Shown here: piece after piece, positions 33,205-42,264 of the stretch
Numbering within the stretch: the stretch's first letter is position 1
How the letters are laid out: the number at the start of each line of letters is the position of its first letter
Source: Cherax quadricarinatus
Lineage: Eukaryota > Arthropoda > Malacostraca > Decapoda > Parastacidae
DNA length: 64,000 bases
Direction: 5' to 3'
Assembly: GCF_038502225.1 (NCBI RefSeq)
Contig: NC_091372.1
Location: 8,441,482 to 8,505,481, forward strand
The notes under the pieces: generated by a model
Databases searched by the model: none
Told to the model about the DNA's origin: nothing
The model's input: only the letters and a program-made list of their open reading frames with translations
Made by a program: the position numbers and the translations under genes

Positions 33205-34708
33205 TCAATGTATATACACTGAGATATACACATCTGTCAGTGTTATACACCGAGAGATACCTCTCGGTGTATACATACTGAGAGACATATTTAGGCTTTC
33301 GGTGTATACATACTGAGAGATGTGTATCTCAGAGTATACTACGTGTGCATCAGTATATACCAGGTGTCTTTCAGTGTGCACTACGTGTCTCAGTATATAC
33401 CAGGTGTCTCTCAGTGTGCACTACGTGTCTCAGTATATACCAGGTGTCTCTCAGTGTATTCTACGTATGTCTCAGTATATACCAGGTGTCTCTCAGTGTA
33501 TTCTACGTATGTCTCAGTATATACCAGGTGCCTCTCAGTGTGCACTGCGTGTCTCAGTATATACCAGGTGTCTCTCAGTGTATTCTACGTATGTCTCAGT
33601 ATATACCAGTTGCCTCTCAGTGTGCACTACGTGTCTCAGTATATACCAGGTGTCTCTCAGTGTATTCTACGTATGTCTCAGTATATACCAGGTGCCTCTC
33701 AGTGTGCACTACGTGTCTCAGTATATACCAGGTGTCTCTCAGTGTATTCTACGTATGTCTCAGTATATACCAGTTGCCTCTCAGTGTGCACTACGTGTCT
33801 CAGTATATACCAGGTGTCTCTCAGTGTATTCTACGTATGTCTCAGTATATACCAGGTGCCTCTCAGTGTGCACTGCGTGTCTCAGTATATACCAGGTGTC
33901 TCTCAGTGTATTCTACGTATGTCTCAGTATATACCAGTTGCCTCTCAGTGTGCACTACGTGTCTCAGTATATACCAGGTGTCTCTCAGTGTATTCTACGT
34001 ATGTCTCAGTATATACCAGTTGCCTCTCAGTGTGCACTACGTGTCTCAGTATATACCAGGTGTCTCTCAGTGTATTCTACGTATGTCTCAGTATATACCA
34101 GGTGCCTCTCAGTGTGCACTACGTGTCTCAGTATATACCAGGTGTCTCTCAGTATATTCTACGTATGTCTCAGTATATACCAGGTGCCTCTCAGTGTGCA
34201 CTACGTGTCTCAGTATATACCAGGTGCCTCTCAGTGTGCACTACGTGTCTCAGTATATACCAGGTGTCTCTCAGTGTATTCTACGTATGTCTCAGTATAT
34301 ACCAGGTGTCTCTCAGTGTATTCTACGTATGTCTCCGTATATACCAGGTGCCTCTCAGTGTGCACTGCGTGTCTCAGTATATACCAGGTGTCTCTCAGTG
34401 TATTCTACGTATGTCTCAGTATATACCAGTTGCCTCTCAGTGTGCACTACGTGTCTCAGTATATACCAGGTGTCTCTCAGTGTATTCTACGTATGTCTCA
34501 GTATATACCAGTTGCCTCTCAGTGTGCACTACGTGTCTCCGTATATACCAGGTGCCTCTCAGTGTGCACTGCGTGTCTCAGTATATACCAGGTGTCTCTC
34601 AGTGTATACTACGTATGTCTCAGTATATACCAGGTGTCTCTCAGTATATTCTACGTATGTCTCAGTATATACCAGGTGCCTCTCAGTGTGCACTACGTGT
34701 CTCACTAC
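33205..34708. repeat. 40/42-bp dimeric satellite
   Basis: Alternating 42-bp (GTATTCTACGTATGTCTCAG) and 40-bp (GTGCACTACGTGTCTCAG) units, each with GTATATACCAGGTG and CTCTCAGTGT. About 36 units form an 82-bp higher-order period. All three forward frames stay open for about 500 codons because of the period, not because of coding. The first 120 bp has older palindromic units (ATATACACTGAGAT) linking it to the array at 23285. Confidence 0.95.
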
Positions 34709-35015
34709 GTGGCCCGGTGGCCTGGTGGCTAAAGCTCCCGCTTCACACACGGAGGGCCCGGGTTCGATTCCCGGCGGGTGGAACCATTTCGACACGTTTC
34801 CTTACACCTGTTGTCCTGTTCACCTAGCAGCAAATAGGTACCTGGGTGTTAGTCGACTGGTGTGGGTCGCATCCTGGGGGACAAGATTAAGGACCCCAAT
34901 GGAAATAAGTTAGACAGTCCTCGATGACACACTGACTTTCTTGGGTTATCCTGGGTGGCTAACCCTCCGGGGTTAAAAATCCGAACGAAATCTTATCTTA
35001 TCTTATCTTATCTTA
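34709..35015 (+). mobile_element. SINE-1, full-length, inside the satellite
   Basis: Starts GTGGCCCGGTGGCCTGGTGG, has B-box GGGTTCGATTCCC, a body nearly identical to the reverse complement of 2218-2516, and a CTTAT-repeat tail (34990-35015). Array sequence resumes at 35018 (GGTGTCTCTCAGTATA), so it inserted into the satellite. Confidence 0.92.
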
Positions 35016-35055
35016 GCAGGTGTCTCTCAGTATAGACACACTGAGAGCACCTTTC
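35016..35055. repeat. Remnant of the 40/42-bp satellite
   Basis: CAGGTGTCTCTCAGTATAG followed by ACACACTGAGAGCACC. This is the far edge of the array beyond the SINE. Confidence 0.8.
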
Positions 35056-35057
35056 CA

Positions 35058-35308
35058 CCTGTTCAACTGCCTCCCAGCATACATGAGGGGGATTACCAAC
35101 AGACCCCTGGCAGTCTTCAAGCTGGCACTGGACAAGCACCTAAAGTCGGTACCTGACCAGCCGGGCTGTGGCTCGTAAATTGGATTGCGTGCAGCCAGCA
35201 GTAACAGCCTGGTTGATCAGGCTCTGATCCACCAGGAGGCCTTGTCACAGACCGGGCCGCGGGGGCGTTGACCCCCGGAACTCTCTCCAGGTAAACTCCA
35301 GGACACAC
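35058..35308 (+). mobile_element. LINE-C 3' end
   Basis: Plus-strand copy from TTCAACTGCCTCCCAGC to the terminal CTCTCCAGGTAAACTCCAGG. Strongly 5'-truncated and non-coding (a TAA occurs within the GCTCGTAAATTGG stretch). Confidence 0.87.
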
Positions 35309-35352
35309 ATCTTACTCGGTTTACTGACAGTTATAGGAAAGCACTGAAACTG

Positions 35353-35462
35353 TCAGCGGATGATAACGACAATGATGATGATGCTGATGATGCTGATGAT
35401 GCTGATGATGATGATGATGCTGAGGATGCTGATGATGATGAGGAAGATGAGGAAGATCGACA
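35353..35462. repeat. (GAT)n-type trinucleotide repeat
   Basis: Imperfect GAT/GCT/GAG triplets over about 110 bp. Confidence 0.9.
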
Positions 35463-35522
35463 ACCAGCAGTCATCTCAATCCAGTCAACACAGAGTGGAC
35501 AGAAAGACTGATGAATATTCAG

Positions 35523-35712
35523 GATGAGACACAGAGATGTTAGGAAATATTTTATCAGCCTCACAATGATACCTGGAAGTAACACTGACAAACGTAATAC
35601 ACAGCTTCAAGAACAGGTACTCTGGGGTCATGAAGGCCTGGTAACAGTAACAGTAGTGAAGAGGAGGGACCAGGAGCTACGACACGACCCCTACCGACAC
35701 CCTCAACTTTAA
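35523..35712 (+). mobile_element. LINE-B 3' end, diverged
   Basis: Encodes a short RHRDVRKYF-like piece, then the LINE-B 3' UTR with an internal deletion (GAGGAGGGACCAGGAGCTACG, GACCCCTACCGACACCCTCA). Older than the copy at 36536. Confidence 0.65.
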
Positions 35713-35820
35713 AAGCGTTCACAAATATTTAATGTATATACATATATACATTTATATACCTTTCATATATGTTCCAGTATGTTGAGTAGCATTTCTGCGT
35801 AACAATGTTAATGAAATTTA

Positions 35821-36005
35821 TCATCCTGGGATAAAAACACCATCATACTCAGGATAACATAGCGAGGTTCATCATCCTGGGATAAAAACATCATCATACT
35901 CAGGATAACATAGCGAGGTTCATCATCCTGGGATAAAAACATCATCATACTCAGGATAACATAGCGAGGTTCATCATCCTGGGATAAAAACATCCTCCTC
36001 CTCAG
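35821..36005. repeat. 51-bp tandem repeat, 3.6 copies
   Basis: Units with TCATCCTGGGATAAAAACATC and CTCAGGATAACATAGCGAGG. Confidence 0.93.
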
Positions 36006-36094
36006 GGATAACTCAAGGAATTCTTGTGTTGACGACTCACGATCCTAAATAATATTTGGTTACTGATTAACTTTACTTTAATATTTCCCAGAAA

Positions 36095-36145
<51 letters not shown>
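36095..36145. repeat. (TA)n microsatellite
   Basis: About 50 bp of TA repeats at the edge of a SINE. Confidence 0.93.
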
Positions 36146-36150
<5 letters not shown>

Positions 36151-36370
36151 AACCACGAATGAGTGGTATTGATCAACAACAACACTGCGCTGGCCAAGGA
36201 CTCGAACCCATGCTGCTTTGGCCTGCCTCGTGGTGGGCGAAAACACATGACGCCCTAATCCACTTGACCATACGATCCTTAAGAGTAGCGCATCCAGCGG
36301 CACTAAATGTTGTACTCGCTACCCAAGGACACACGATGGTGTGGATGACTCTAGGCTAATTTCATTCTAG
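36146..36370 (-). mobile_element. tRNA-derived SINE, third family
   Basis: The minus strand has A-box TATGGTCAAGTGGATTAGGG and B-box GGGTTCGAGTCC, then a GCGCAGTGTTGTTGATCAAT body and a TA-rich tail. It is distinct from SINE-1 and SINE-V. Confidence 0.72.
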
Positions 36371-36404
36371 TCCCTGTTTGGTGTACTAGTTCAACGAGGA
36401 GTAT

Positions 36405-36507
36405 TTTTATATTCTTGTGACCACGAACGAGTGATAGTGATCAATAACAACACTGCACTAGCCTAGGACTCGAACCCATGCTGTTTTGGCCTGCCTCATG
36501 TATCTCT
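36405..36507 (-). mobile_element. Second, partial copy of the third SINE family
   Basis: Repeats the body and B-box (GGACTCGAACCCATGCTG on this strand) of the preceding element. It is cut off at the AC microsatellite that precedes LINE-B. Confidence 0.72.
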
Positions 36508-36535
36508 ATACACACACACACACACACACACACAA
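36508..36535. repeat. (AC)n microsatellite, 5' flank of LINE-B
   Basis: About 24 bp of AC repeats abutting the 5'-truncated end of LINE-B. Confidence 0.93.
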
Positions 36536-37760
36536 ACCTACTGGAGTTCTATGACATGGTGACAGCAGTAAGACAAGAGAGAGAGGGGTGGGTGGATTGC
36601 ATTTTCTTGGACTGCAAGAAGGCGTTTGACACAGTTCCACACAAGAGATTGGTGCAAAAACTGGAGGACCAAGCAGGGATAACAGGGAAGGCACTACAAT
36701 GGATCAGGGAATACTTGTCAGGAAGACAGCAGCGAGTCATGGTACGTGGCGAGGTGTCAGAGTGGGCACCTGTGACCAGCGGGGTCCCGCAGGGGTCAGT
36801 CCTAGGACCAGTGCTGTTTCTGGTATTTGTGAACGACATGACGGAAGGAATAGACTCTGAGGTGTCCCTGTTTGCAGATGACGTGAAGTTGATGAGAAGA
36901 ATTCACTCGATCGAAGACCAGACAGAACTACAAAGGGATCTGGACAGGCTGCAGACCTGGTCCAGCAATTGGCTCCTGGAGTTCAATCCCACCAAGTGCA
37001 AAGTCATGAAGATTGGGGAAGGGCAAAGAAGGCCGCAGACGGAGTACAGTCTAGGGAGTCAGAGACTACAAACCTCACTCAAGGAAAAAGATCTTGGGGT
37101 GAGTATAACACCAGGCACATCTCCTGAAGCGCACATCAACCAAATAACTGCTGCAGCATATGGGCGCCTAGCAAACCTCAGAACAGCATTCCGACATCTT
37201 AATAAGGAATCATTCAGGACCCTGTACACCGTGTATGTTAGGCCCATATTGGAGTATGCGGCACCAGTTTGGAACCCACACCTAGCCAAGCACGTGAAGA
37301 AACTAGAGAAAGTGCAAAGGTTTGCAACAAGACTAGTCCCAGAGCTAAGAGGTATGTCCTACGAGGAGAGGTTAAGGGAAATCAACCTGACGACACTGGA
37401 GGACAGGAGAGATAGGGGGGATATGATAACGACATATAAAATACTGAGAGGAATTGACAAGGTGGACAAAGACAGGATGTTCCAGAGATTGGACACAGTA
37501 ACAAGGGGACACAGTTGGAAGCTGAAGACACAGATGAATCACAGGGATGTTAGGAAGTATTTCTTCAGCCACAGAGTAGTCAGTAAGTGGAATAGTTTGG
37601 GAAGCGATGTAGTGGAGGCAGGATCCATACATAGCTTTAAGCAGAGGTATGATAAAGCTCACGGCTCAGGGAGAGTGACCTAGTAGCGATCAGTGAAGAG
37701 GCGGGGCCAGGAGCTCGGACTCGACCCCCGCAACCTCAACTAGGTGAGTACAACTAGGTG

Positions 37761-37762
<2 letters not shown>
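36536..37762 (+). mobile_element. LINE-B, 5'-truncated, flanked by AC repeats on both sides
   Basis: Begins inside the RT domain directly after (AC)n and ends with the LINE-B terminus GGTGAGTAC (here as ACTAGGTGAGTACAACTAGG then GTGAGTAC) followed by (AC)n. The copy is almost identical to 60841-62690 on the opposite strand, so it is young. Confidence 0.92.
36538..37683 (+). CDS. LINE-B reverse transcriptase, N-terminally truncated, frame intact
   Basis: About 381 residues of uninterrupted coding sequence. It begins with LLEFYDMVTAVRQE, part of RT block 2/3. RT motif A is FLDCKKAFDTVPHKRL, motif B SGVPQGSVLGP, and motif C (catalytic) FADD at 36871-36882. Then follow the thumb (SNWLLEFNPTKCKVMKIG; LKEKDLGVSI) and the C-terminal region VRPILEYAAPVWNPHL, GHSWKLKTQMNHRDVRKYFF, ending SGRVT. 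The role would be target-primed reverse transcription of its own RNA. The endonuclease and first RT blocks are missing, so the copy is dead despite the open frame. An upstream ATG belongs to the AC repeat region and is not a real start. CR1/Jockey-like by motif pattern. Confidence 0.9.
   Translation, partial: LLEFYDMVTAVRQEREGWVDCIFLDCKKAFDTVPHKRLVQKLEDQAGITGKALQWIREYLSGRQQRVMVRGEVSEWAPVTSGVPQGSVLGPVLFLVFVNDMTEGIDSEVSLFADDVKLMRRIHSIEDQTELQRDLDRLQTWSSNWLLEFNPTKCKVMKIGEGQRRPQTEYSLGSQRLQTSLKEKDLGVSITPGTSPEAHINQITAAAYGRLANLRTAFRHLNKESFRTLYTVYVRPILEYAAPVWNPHLAKHVKKLEKVQRFATRLVPELRGMSYEERLREINLTTLEDRRDRGDMITTYKILRGIDKVDKDRMFQRLDTVTRGHSWKLKTQMNHRDVRKYFFSHRVVSKWNSLGSDVVEAGSIHSFKQRYDKAHGSGRVT

Positions 37763-37796
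<34 letters not shown>
37763..37796. repeat. (AC)n microsatellite, 3' flank of LINE-B
   Basis: About 34 bp of AC repeats, abutting the left end of the Tc1 element. Confidence 0.94.
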
Positions 37797-37799
<3 letters not shown>

Positions 37800-39157
37800 G
37801 TGTGCAAATTAATTGGGACAAGAGTAAATTTTGTGATTATCTCGGATGTCTTAGTCTCCAGTTTAATTAATATAGTTGGGTTCTTTTCTTTTTACAAGAA
37901 TTTGCTACTGACTTCTGGCAACCATCCAAATGTGGTGTTACCCTTCGACTCTCGTCAGTGCTACAACAGCTGTTGTTCTGTAAGGCTATTCCAGCAAGCG
38001 TGCTCTGTGAGTGAATGTGGTTTCATCAAATCCTCCCCTTCAATTCATGATTACTGCTGAAATTCATGATGGATGTTGCACCTAGGAAGCGTGCAAGTAT
38101 TGTAGCTCTTATTAAAAATGCTGATTTGAGTATCAGACAAATCAACAAAAATTTGAGCCTAACAAAATCAACTGTTGGTCGGATTCTGAAGAGAGGTGAC
38201 GACACTGGTGATTGTGGAGCGCTGCGTCTAGGAAGATGTGGAAGAAAACACAAGACAACACCTCACGATGACAAGGTTATCATAACAAATAGTGTGAAGG
38301 ATCCCAAGAGAACCAGCAAAGATCTACAGAAAGATCTGGCTTCAGTTGGAGTAAATGTTGATTCTTCAACTGTTCAACGAAGGTTCTTTGAAGATGGAAG
38401 AACTACCAGAAACCCGGTAAAGAAACAATTATTGACTGCTGTTATGAAGACAAAAACGGCTGCGGTGGGCACTCGATCATACGGGATGGACGACAGATGA
38501 ATGGAGAAAAATTATATTTTCAGATGAGGGTCATTTTGAAGTACAAATCAGTGGTAGTGAGACGGAGCAAAGGTGAACCACTTCGGAATGGACACATTCA
38601 ACAAGCGTCAAAACAACCACCTAAGATATTTTGGTGTAGTTTTACTGCTAAACGTCCTGGACGGCTTGTTATTGTTGAGAGAACGATGAACAGTGACAAA
38701 TACAAGGCAATCCTGGCAACTGATTTGCTTCCCATTATGTATAGAGACTTTCCTGATGGAGAAGGTATTTTCCAGCAGGATCTTGTTCCATGCCACACTT
38801 CCAGAAAAATACTGAGTCTTTGAAGAGAATGGGCTAAGCGTTCTAAACTGACCTGGAAACTCTCCTGACCTCAACCACATTAAGAATTAGGCAATAACCA
38901 AACGAAGGATCACAAAACAGGACTGTTCAACTGTGAAGTCAATTGCTGCTGTTATTAGGACCTGGTACCGCGACGAACTTGCCAAAATGTGCTCAACATT
39001 GATCGATTCTATGCCAAAGCGTGTAGCAATGCTCTTAAAAGCAAAGGGTAGTCATATCTCTTATTAAATCAATTATCTGTCATATCTTTGCCGTGTATTT
39101 CTCAAATAACCGTAAATTTTCCAATTTCATCACTGTCCCAATTAATATGCACAGTAC
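37797..39157 (+). mobile_element. Tc1/mariner-type DNA transposon, decayed
   Basis: Terminal inverted repeats: left GTGTGCAAATTAATTGGGAC at 37799-37818, right complement with TGTCCCAATTAATATGCACA. About 1.36 kb, the usual Tc1 size range. A broken transposase lies inside. The left end sits at the edge of an AC run; a TA duplication is not obvious. Confidence 0.85.
38066..39066 (+). pseudogene. Tc1-type transposase, frameshifted
   Basis: The N-terminal helix-turn-helix region is intact in the first frame (MDVAPRKRASIVALI, NLSLTKSTVGRILKR). The catalytic core follows after frame changes: TTDEWRKIIFSDEGHFEVQ with the first Asp, then (38497-38823 frame) RRSKGEPLRNGH, FTAKRPGRLVIVERTMNSDK and FQQDLVPCHTS with the second Asp. 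The third acidic site, expected after SPDLN, reads NHIKN followed by a TAG, so the Glu is lost. At least two frameshifts near 38495-38560 and one near 38820 are needed to follow the protein. It cannot be active. Family membership (DDE transposase, Tc1 group) rests on these motifs. Confidence 0.85.
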
Positions 39158-39159
39158 TT

Positions 39160-39430
39160 TATATATGGGTAGATCATTTAGAGAAGATAGAGCAGAATAG
39201 GATGACAAAGAGGGTGTACAAATCTAAGTTGGAGGGAAGAAGGGGTAGGTGGGAGGTCGTCCCTGGAAGGGTTGGAGGGAGGGGCAGGGTGGTAAAGGTT
39301 TTGAGTGATAGGGGCTTGAACATCAAGCAGGTTCGAGTGTATCATGTAGGAAAGAGTGGAAACAAGTGGTTTTTCCAGACTTGACGTGGTGTTGGAGTGT
39401 GAGCAAGGTAACGTTAATGGAGAAACTCAC
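39160..39430 (+). mobile_element. LINE-A C-terminal fragment, old
   Basis: Encodes a diverged version of the LINE-A C-terminus: DHLEKIEQNRMTKRVYKS, LEGRRGR, then LSDRGLNIKQVRVY and a TGA near 39384. The start of the LINE-A 3' UTR (TGGTGTTGGAGTGTGAGCAA) follows. Short, with several changes at conserved sites. Confidence 0.75.
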
Positions 39431-39672
39431 TGGAAAACCAGTTAACTGGACCTGCTTTCACTTCCTGGCTACCAGAAGAAGATTGGTATCTTGCGTCAGG
39501 TTGGACTGGTATCTTGCGTCATGTCTTACGCAGTGGTCAAGAATGCCGGATCTTCTTGACGCAACCATATCGCTACTCTCAAGGCCATGGTTACTACCAA
39601 TCATGTTTGAATTTTGTGACTGAGAGTCTGTAAATATTAAATATTTATGTTTGTATACGAAGCGAGTGGCAG

Positions 39673-39673
<1 letters not shown>
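39431..39673. other. Spacer
   Basis: Two close copies of GACTGGTATCTTGCGTCA-like sequence near 39483-39525, otherwise nothing recognised. Confidence 0.4.
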
Positions 39674-39741
<68 letters not shown>

Positions 39742-39757
39742 GTTATTATTATTATTT
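39674..39757. repeat. (ATT)n microsatellite
   Basis: About 80 bp of ATT repeats. Confidence 0.95.
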
Positions 39758-39949
39758 GTTGCTTATAGAAGGATAAATGGGATTAATCCAGAATGGAACT
39801 AATAGACTTGATAGATAATGGATATTTGATTAGATTCAGTATCCCTGGAGGGTTAGTATTCCATGAAAACCCAGGATATCCCAGGATAACCCAGGAAAGC
39901 TAGGGAGAGTGGCTTATTACCTCTGTGGTCCTTACGTCCACTCTCTCCC

Positions 39950-40150
39950 CCAGGATGCGACCCACACCAGTCGACTAACACCCAGGTACCTACTTAATGC
40001 TAGGTGAACGGTAACAGCAGGTGTAAGGTGACTAACACCCAGGTACTTACTGCTAGGTGAACAGGGACAGCAGGTGTAAGGTGACTAACACACAGGTACC
40101 TACTTACTGCTAGGTGAAAAAGGGAAGCAGATATAAGGAAACAAGCCTAA
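39950..40150 (-). mobile_element. SINE-1 body with three tandem copies of its middle
   Basis: Starts with the SINE-1 segment CCCAGGATGCGACCCACACC. Then the 57-bp segment GTGACTAACACCCAGGTACC ... TGCTAGGTGAACAG ... AGCAGGTGTAAG is repeated about three times. The head is missing on the right. It looks like a SINE in the process of becoming a minisatellite. Confidence 0.75.
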
Positions 40151-40186
40151 TATCCATCCTATTCACCTGTTCAATCAGTAAGCGTT

Positions 40187-40207
40187 CTCTCTCTCTCTCT
40201 CTCTCTC

Positions 40208-40254
<47 letters not shown>

Positions 40255-40255
40255 A
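40187..40255. repeat. (CT)n microsatellite
   Basis: About 65 bp of CT repeats with one CA interruption. Confidence 0.96.
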
Positions 40256-40411
40256 GCGTGATACACCAGTTAACAGAACGAGGTACAGACACATCTACAT
40301 GAATTACTACATACAGCAGAGGCAAGAATATTATTCAAGTGAATGTTGGAGTGAATAATGTTATATGTTGACGCTGGTTACTTAGGAAAAACCCGGCTAA
40401 ACTGTGTGTAT

Positions 40412-40495
40412 GTGTATACTCACCTATTTGTGGTTTCAGGAGTCGTCACATCTCCTGGCCCCGTCTCTTCGCTGGTCCCTACTAGGTATGTGTAT
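40412..40495 (-). mobile_element. LINE-B 3'-terminal fragment between GT-rich stretches
   Basis: ATACTCACCTATTTGTGG to CTGGCCCCGTCTCTTCGCTGG. GTGTGTATGTGT lies on the left and TATGTGTATGTG on the right, again an extremely truncated LINE-B end in a GT-rich site. Confidence 0.65.
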
Positions 40496-40504
40496 GTGTT
40501 TGGT

Positions 40505-40640
40505 CCTCCCCCAGAATGCTATCCACAACAGTCCACCAATACCCAGGCACCTACTTACTCCTAGGTTAACAGGAACACCACATGTAAACAGACATGTCCA
40601 CGCGTCCAGCGGACCGAATCCGGGTTCATTCCTAGAAATA
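40505..40640 (-). mobile_element. Diverged SINE-1 fragment
   Basis: CCCAGAATGCTATCCACAAC and ACCAATACCCAGGCACCTAC resemble the SINE-1 body. A degenerate B-box region (CCGAATCCGGGTTCATTCC) follows. Confidence 0.5.
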
Positions 40641-41029
40641 AACGAATCCCCTTAGCAACACCGGACATGTTACCCTCCAGCATAACACCACAGTACTTGT
40701 GCTACTCCTGACCTTCACCTCTTATTATACATGTCATGTATCCCTCAAGGAGGAATTCAGGACCTCCGAAATTCTGCCCAGAGATTTATATAGAGGACCC
40801 TGTCATTATCTTGTAAGGTTCAGGGAATGGACACGGTAAGGTTTCACGACATATTAGTCCTGGGCCGGTAGTGTGTCTGACTCTCATGTCCAGCAGAGTC
40901 TTTAACTGAACAAGATGGTATTTGTTGATGGCTGTGCTTGGTGGACGGAGGGTCGAGTCTACAACACTCCTTACAATATATGAACCACACGGGTTGATTT
41001 CTCCACAGTAATGATTATGATAATAATAA
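40641..41029. other. Non-repetitive spacer
   Basis: About 390 bp. No feature recognised. Confidence 0.45.
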
Positions 41030-41164
41030 TGATAATAATGGGGAAGTGGAAAAGAATCTTTCCTCCGTAAGCCATGCGTGTCGTATGAGGCGACTAAAAT
41101 GCCCGGAGCAATGGGCTAGTAACCCCTTCTCCTGTAGACATTTACTAAAAAAGAGAAGAAGAAA

Positions 41165-42264
41165 AACTTTATAAAACTGGGATGCTTAAATGTGCGTGGA
41201 TGTAGTGCGGATGACAAGAAACAGATGATTGCTGATGTTATGAATGAAAATAAGTTGGATGTCCTGGCCCTAAGCGAAACAAAGCTGAAAGGGGTAGGGG
41301 AGTTTCGGTGGGGGGAAATAAATGGGATTAAATCTGGAGTATCTGAGAGAGTTAGAGCAAAGGAAGGGGTAACGGTAATGTTGAATGATCAGTTATGGAA
41401 GGAGAAAAGAGAATATGAATGTGTAAATGCAAGAATTATGTGGATTAAAGTAAAGGTTGGATGCGAGAAGTGGGTCATAATAAGCGTGTATGCACCTGGA
41501 GAAGAGAGGAATGCAGAGGAGAGAGAGAGATTTTGGGAGATGTTAAGTGAATGTATAGGAGCCTTTGAACCAAGTGAGAGAGTAATTGTGGTAGGGAACC
41601 TGAATGCTAAAGTAGGAGAAACTTTTAGAGAGGGTGTGGTAGGTAAGTTTGGGTGCCAGGTGTAAATGATAATGGGAGCCCTTTGATTGAACTTTGTATA
41701 GAAAGGGGTTTAGTTATAGGTAATACATATTTTAAGAAAAAGAGGATAAATAAGCATACAAGATATGATGTAGGGCGAAATGACAGTAGTTTGTTGGATT
41801 ATGTATTGGTAGATAAAAGACTGTTGAGTAGACTTCAGGATGTACATGTTTATAGAGGGGCCACAGATATATCAGATCACTTTCTAGTTGTAGCTACACT
41901 GAGAGTAAAAGGTAGATGGGATACAAGGAGAATAGAAGCATCAGGGAAGAGAGAGGTGAAGGTTTATAAACTAAAAGAGGAGGCAGTTAGGGTAAGATAT
42001 AAACAGCTATTGGAGGATAGATGGGCTAATGAGAGCATAGGCAATGGGGTCGAAGAGGTATGGGGTAGGTTTAAAAATGTAGTGTTAGAGTGTTCAGCAG
42101 AAGTTTGTGGTTACAGGAAGGTGGGTGCGGGAGGGAAGAGGAGCGATTGGTGGAATGATGATGTAAAGAGAGTAGTAAGGGAGAAAAAGTTAGCATATGA
42201 GAAGTTTTTACAAAGTAGAAGTGATGCAAGGAGGGAAGAGTATATGGAGAAAAAGAGAGGTTAA
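41165..42264 (+). pseudogene. LINE-A apurinic-like endonuclease domain, frameshifted
   Basis: The first frame opens with LGCLNVRG-like residues and MNENKLDVLALSETKLKG (the ET catalytic region), then VISVYAPGEE and VVGNLNAKVG. The family normally has Asp where this copy has the first Asn of GNLNA, a probable catalytic loss. A one-base change near 41655 shifts the frame. It continues with LVIGNTYFKKKR, THTRYD-like residues (KHTRYD), LDYVLVDKRLLS and ISDHFLVV, which holds the SDH catalytic pair. A further shift near 42250 leads into the RT. In an active element this domain nicks the target DNA. Confidence 0.85.

Noticed and set aside
35353..35462. Acidic or poly-Ser coding exon from the GAT repeat
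   Set aside because: Trinucleotide repeats are open in all frames; no splice signals or flanking coding sequence support an exon.
37797..39157. Active Tc1 transposon
   Set aside because: Frameshifts, an early stop and loss of the third catalytic acidic residue.
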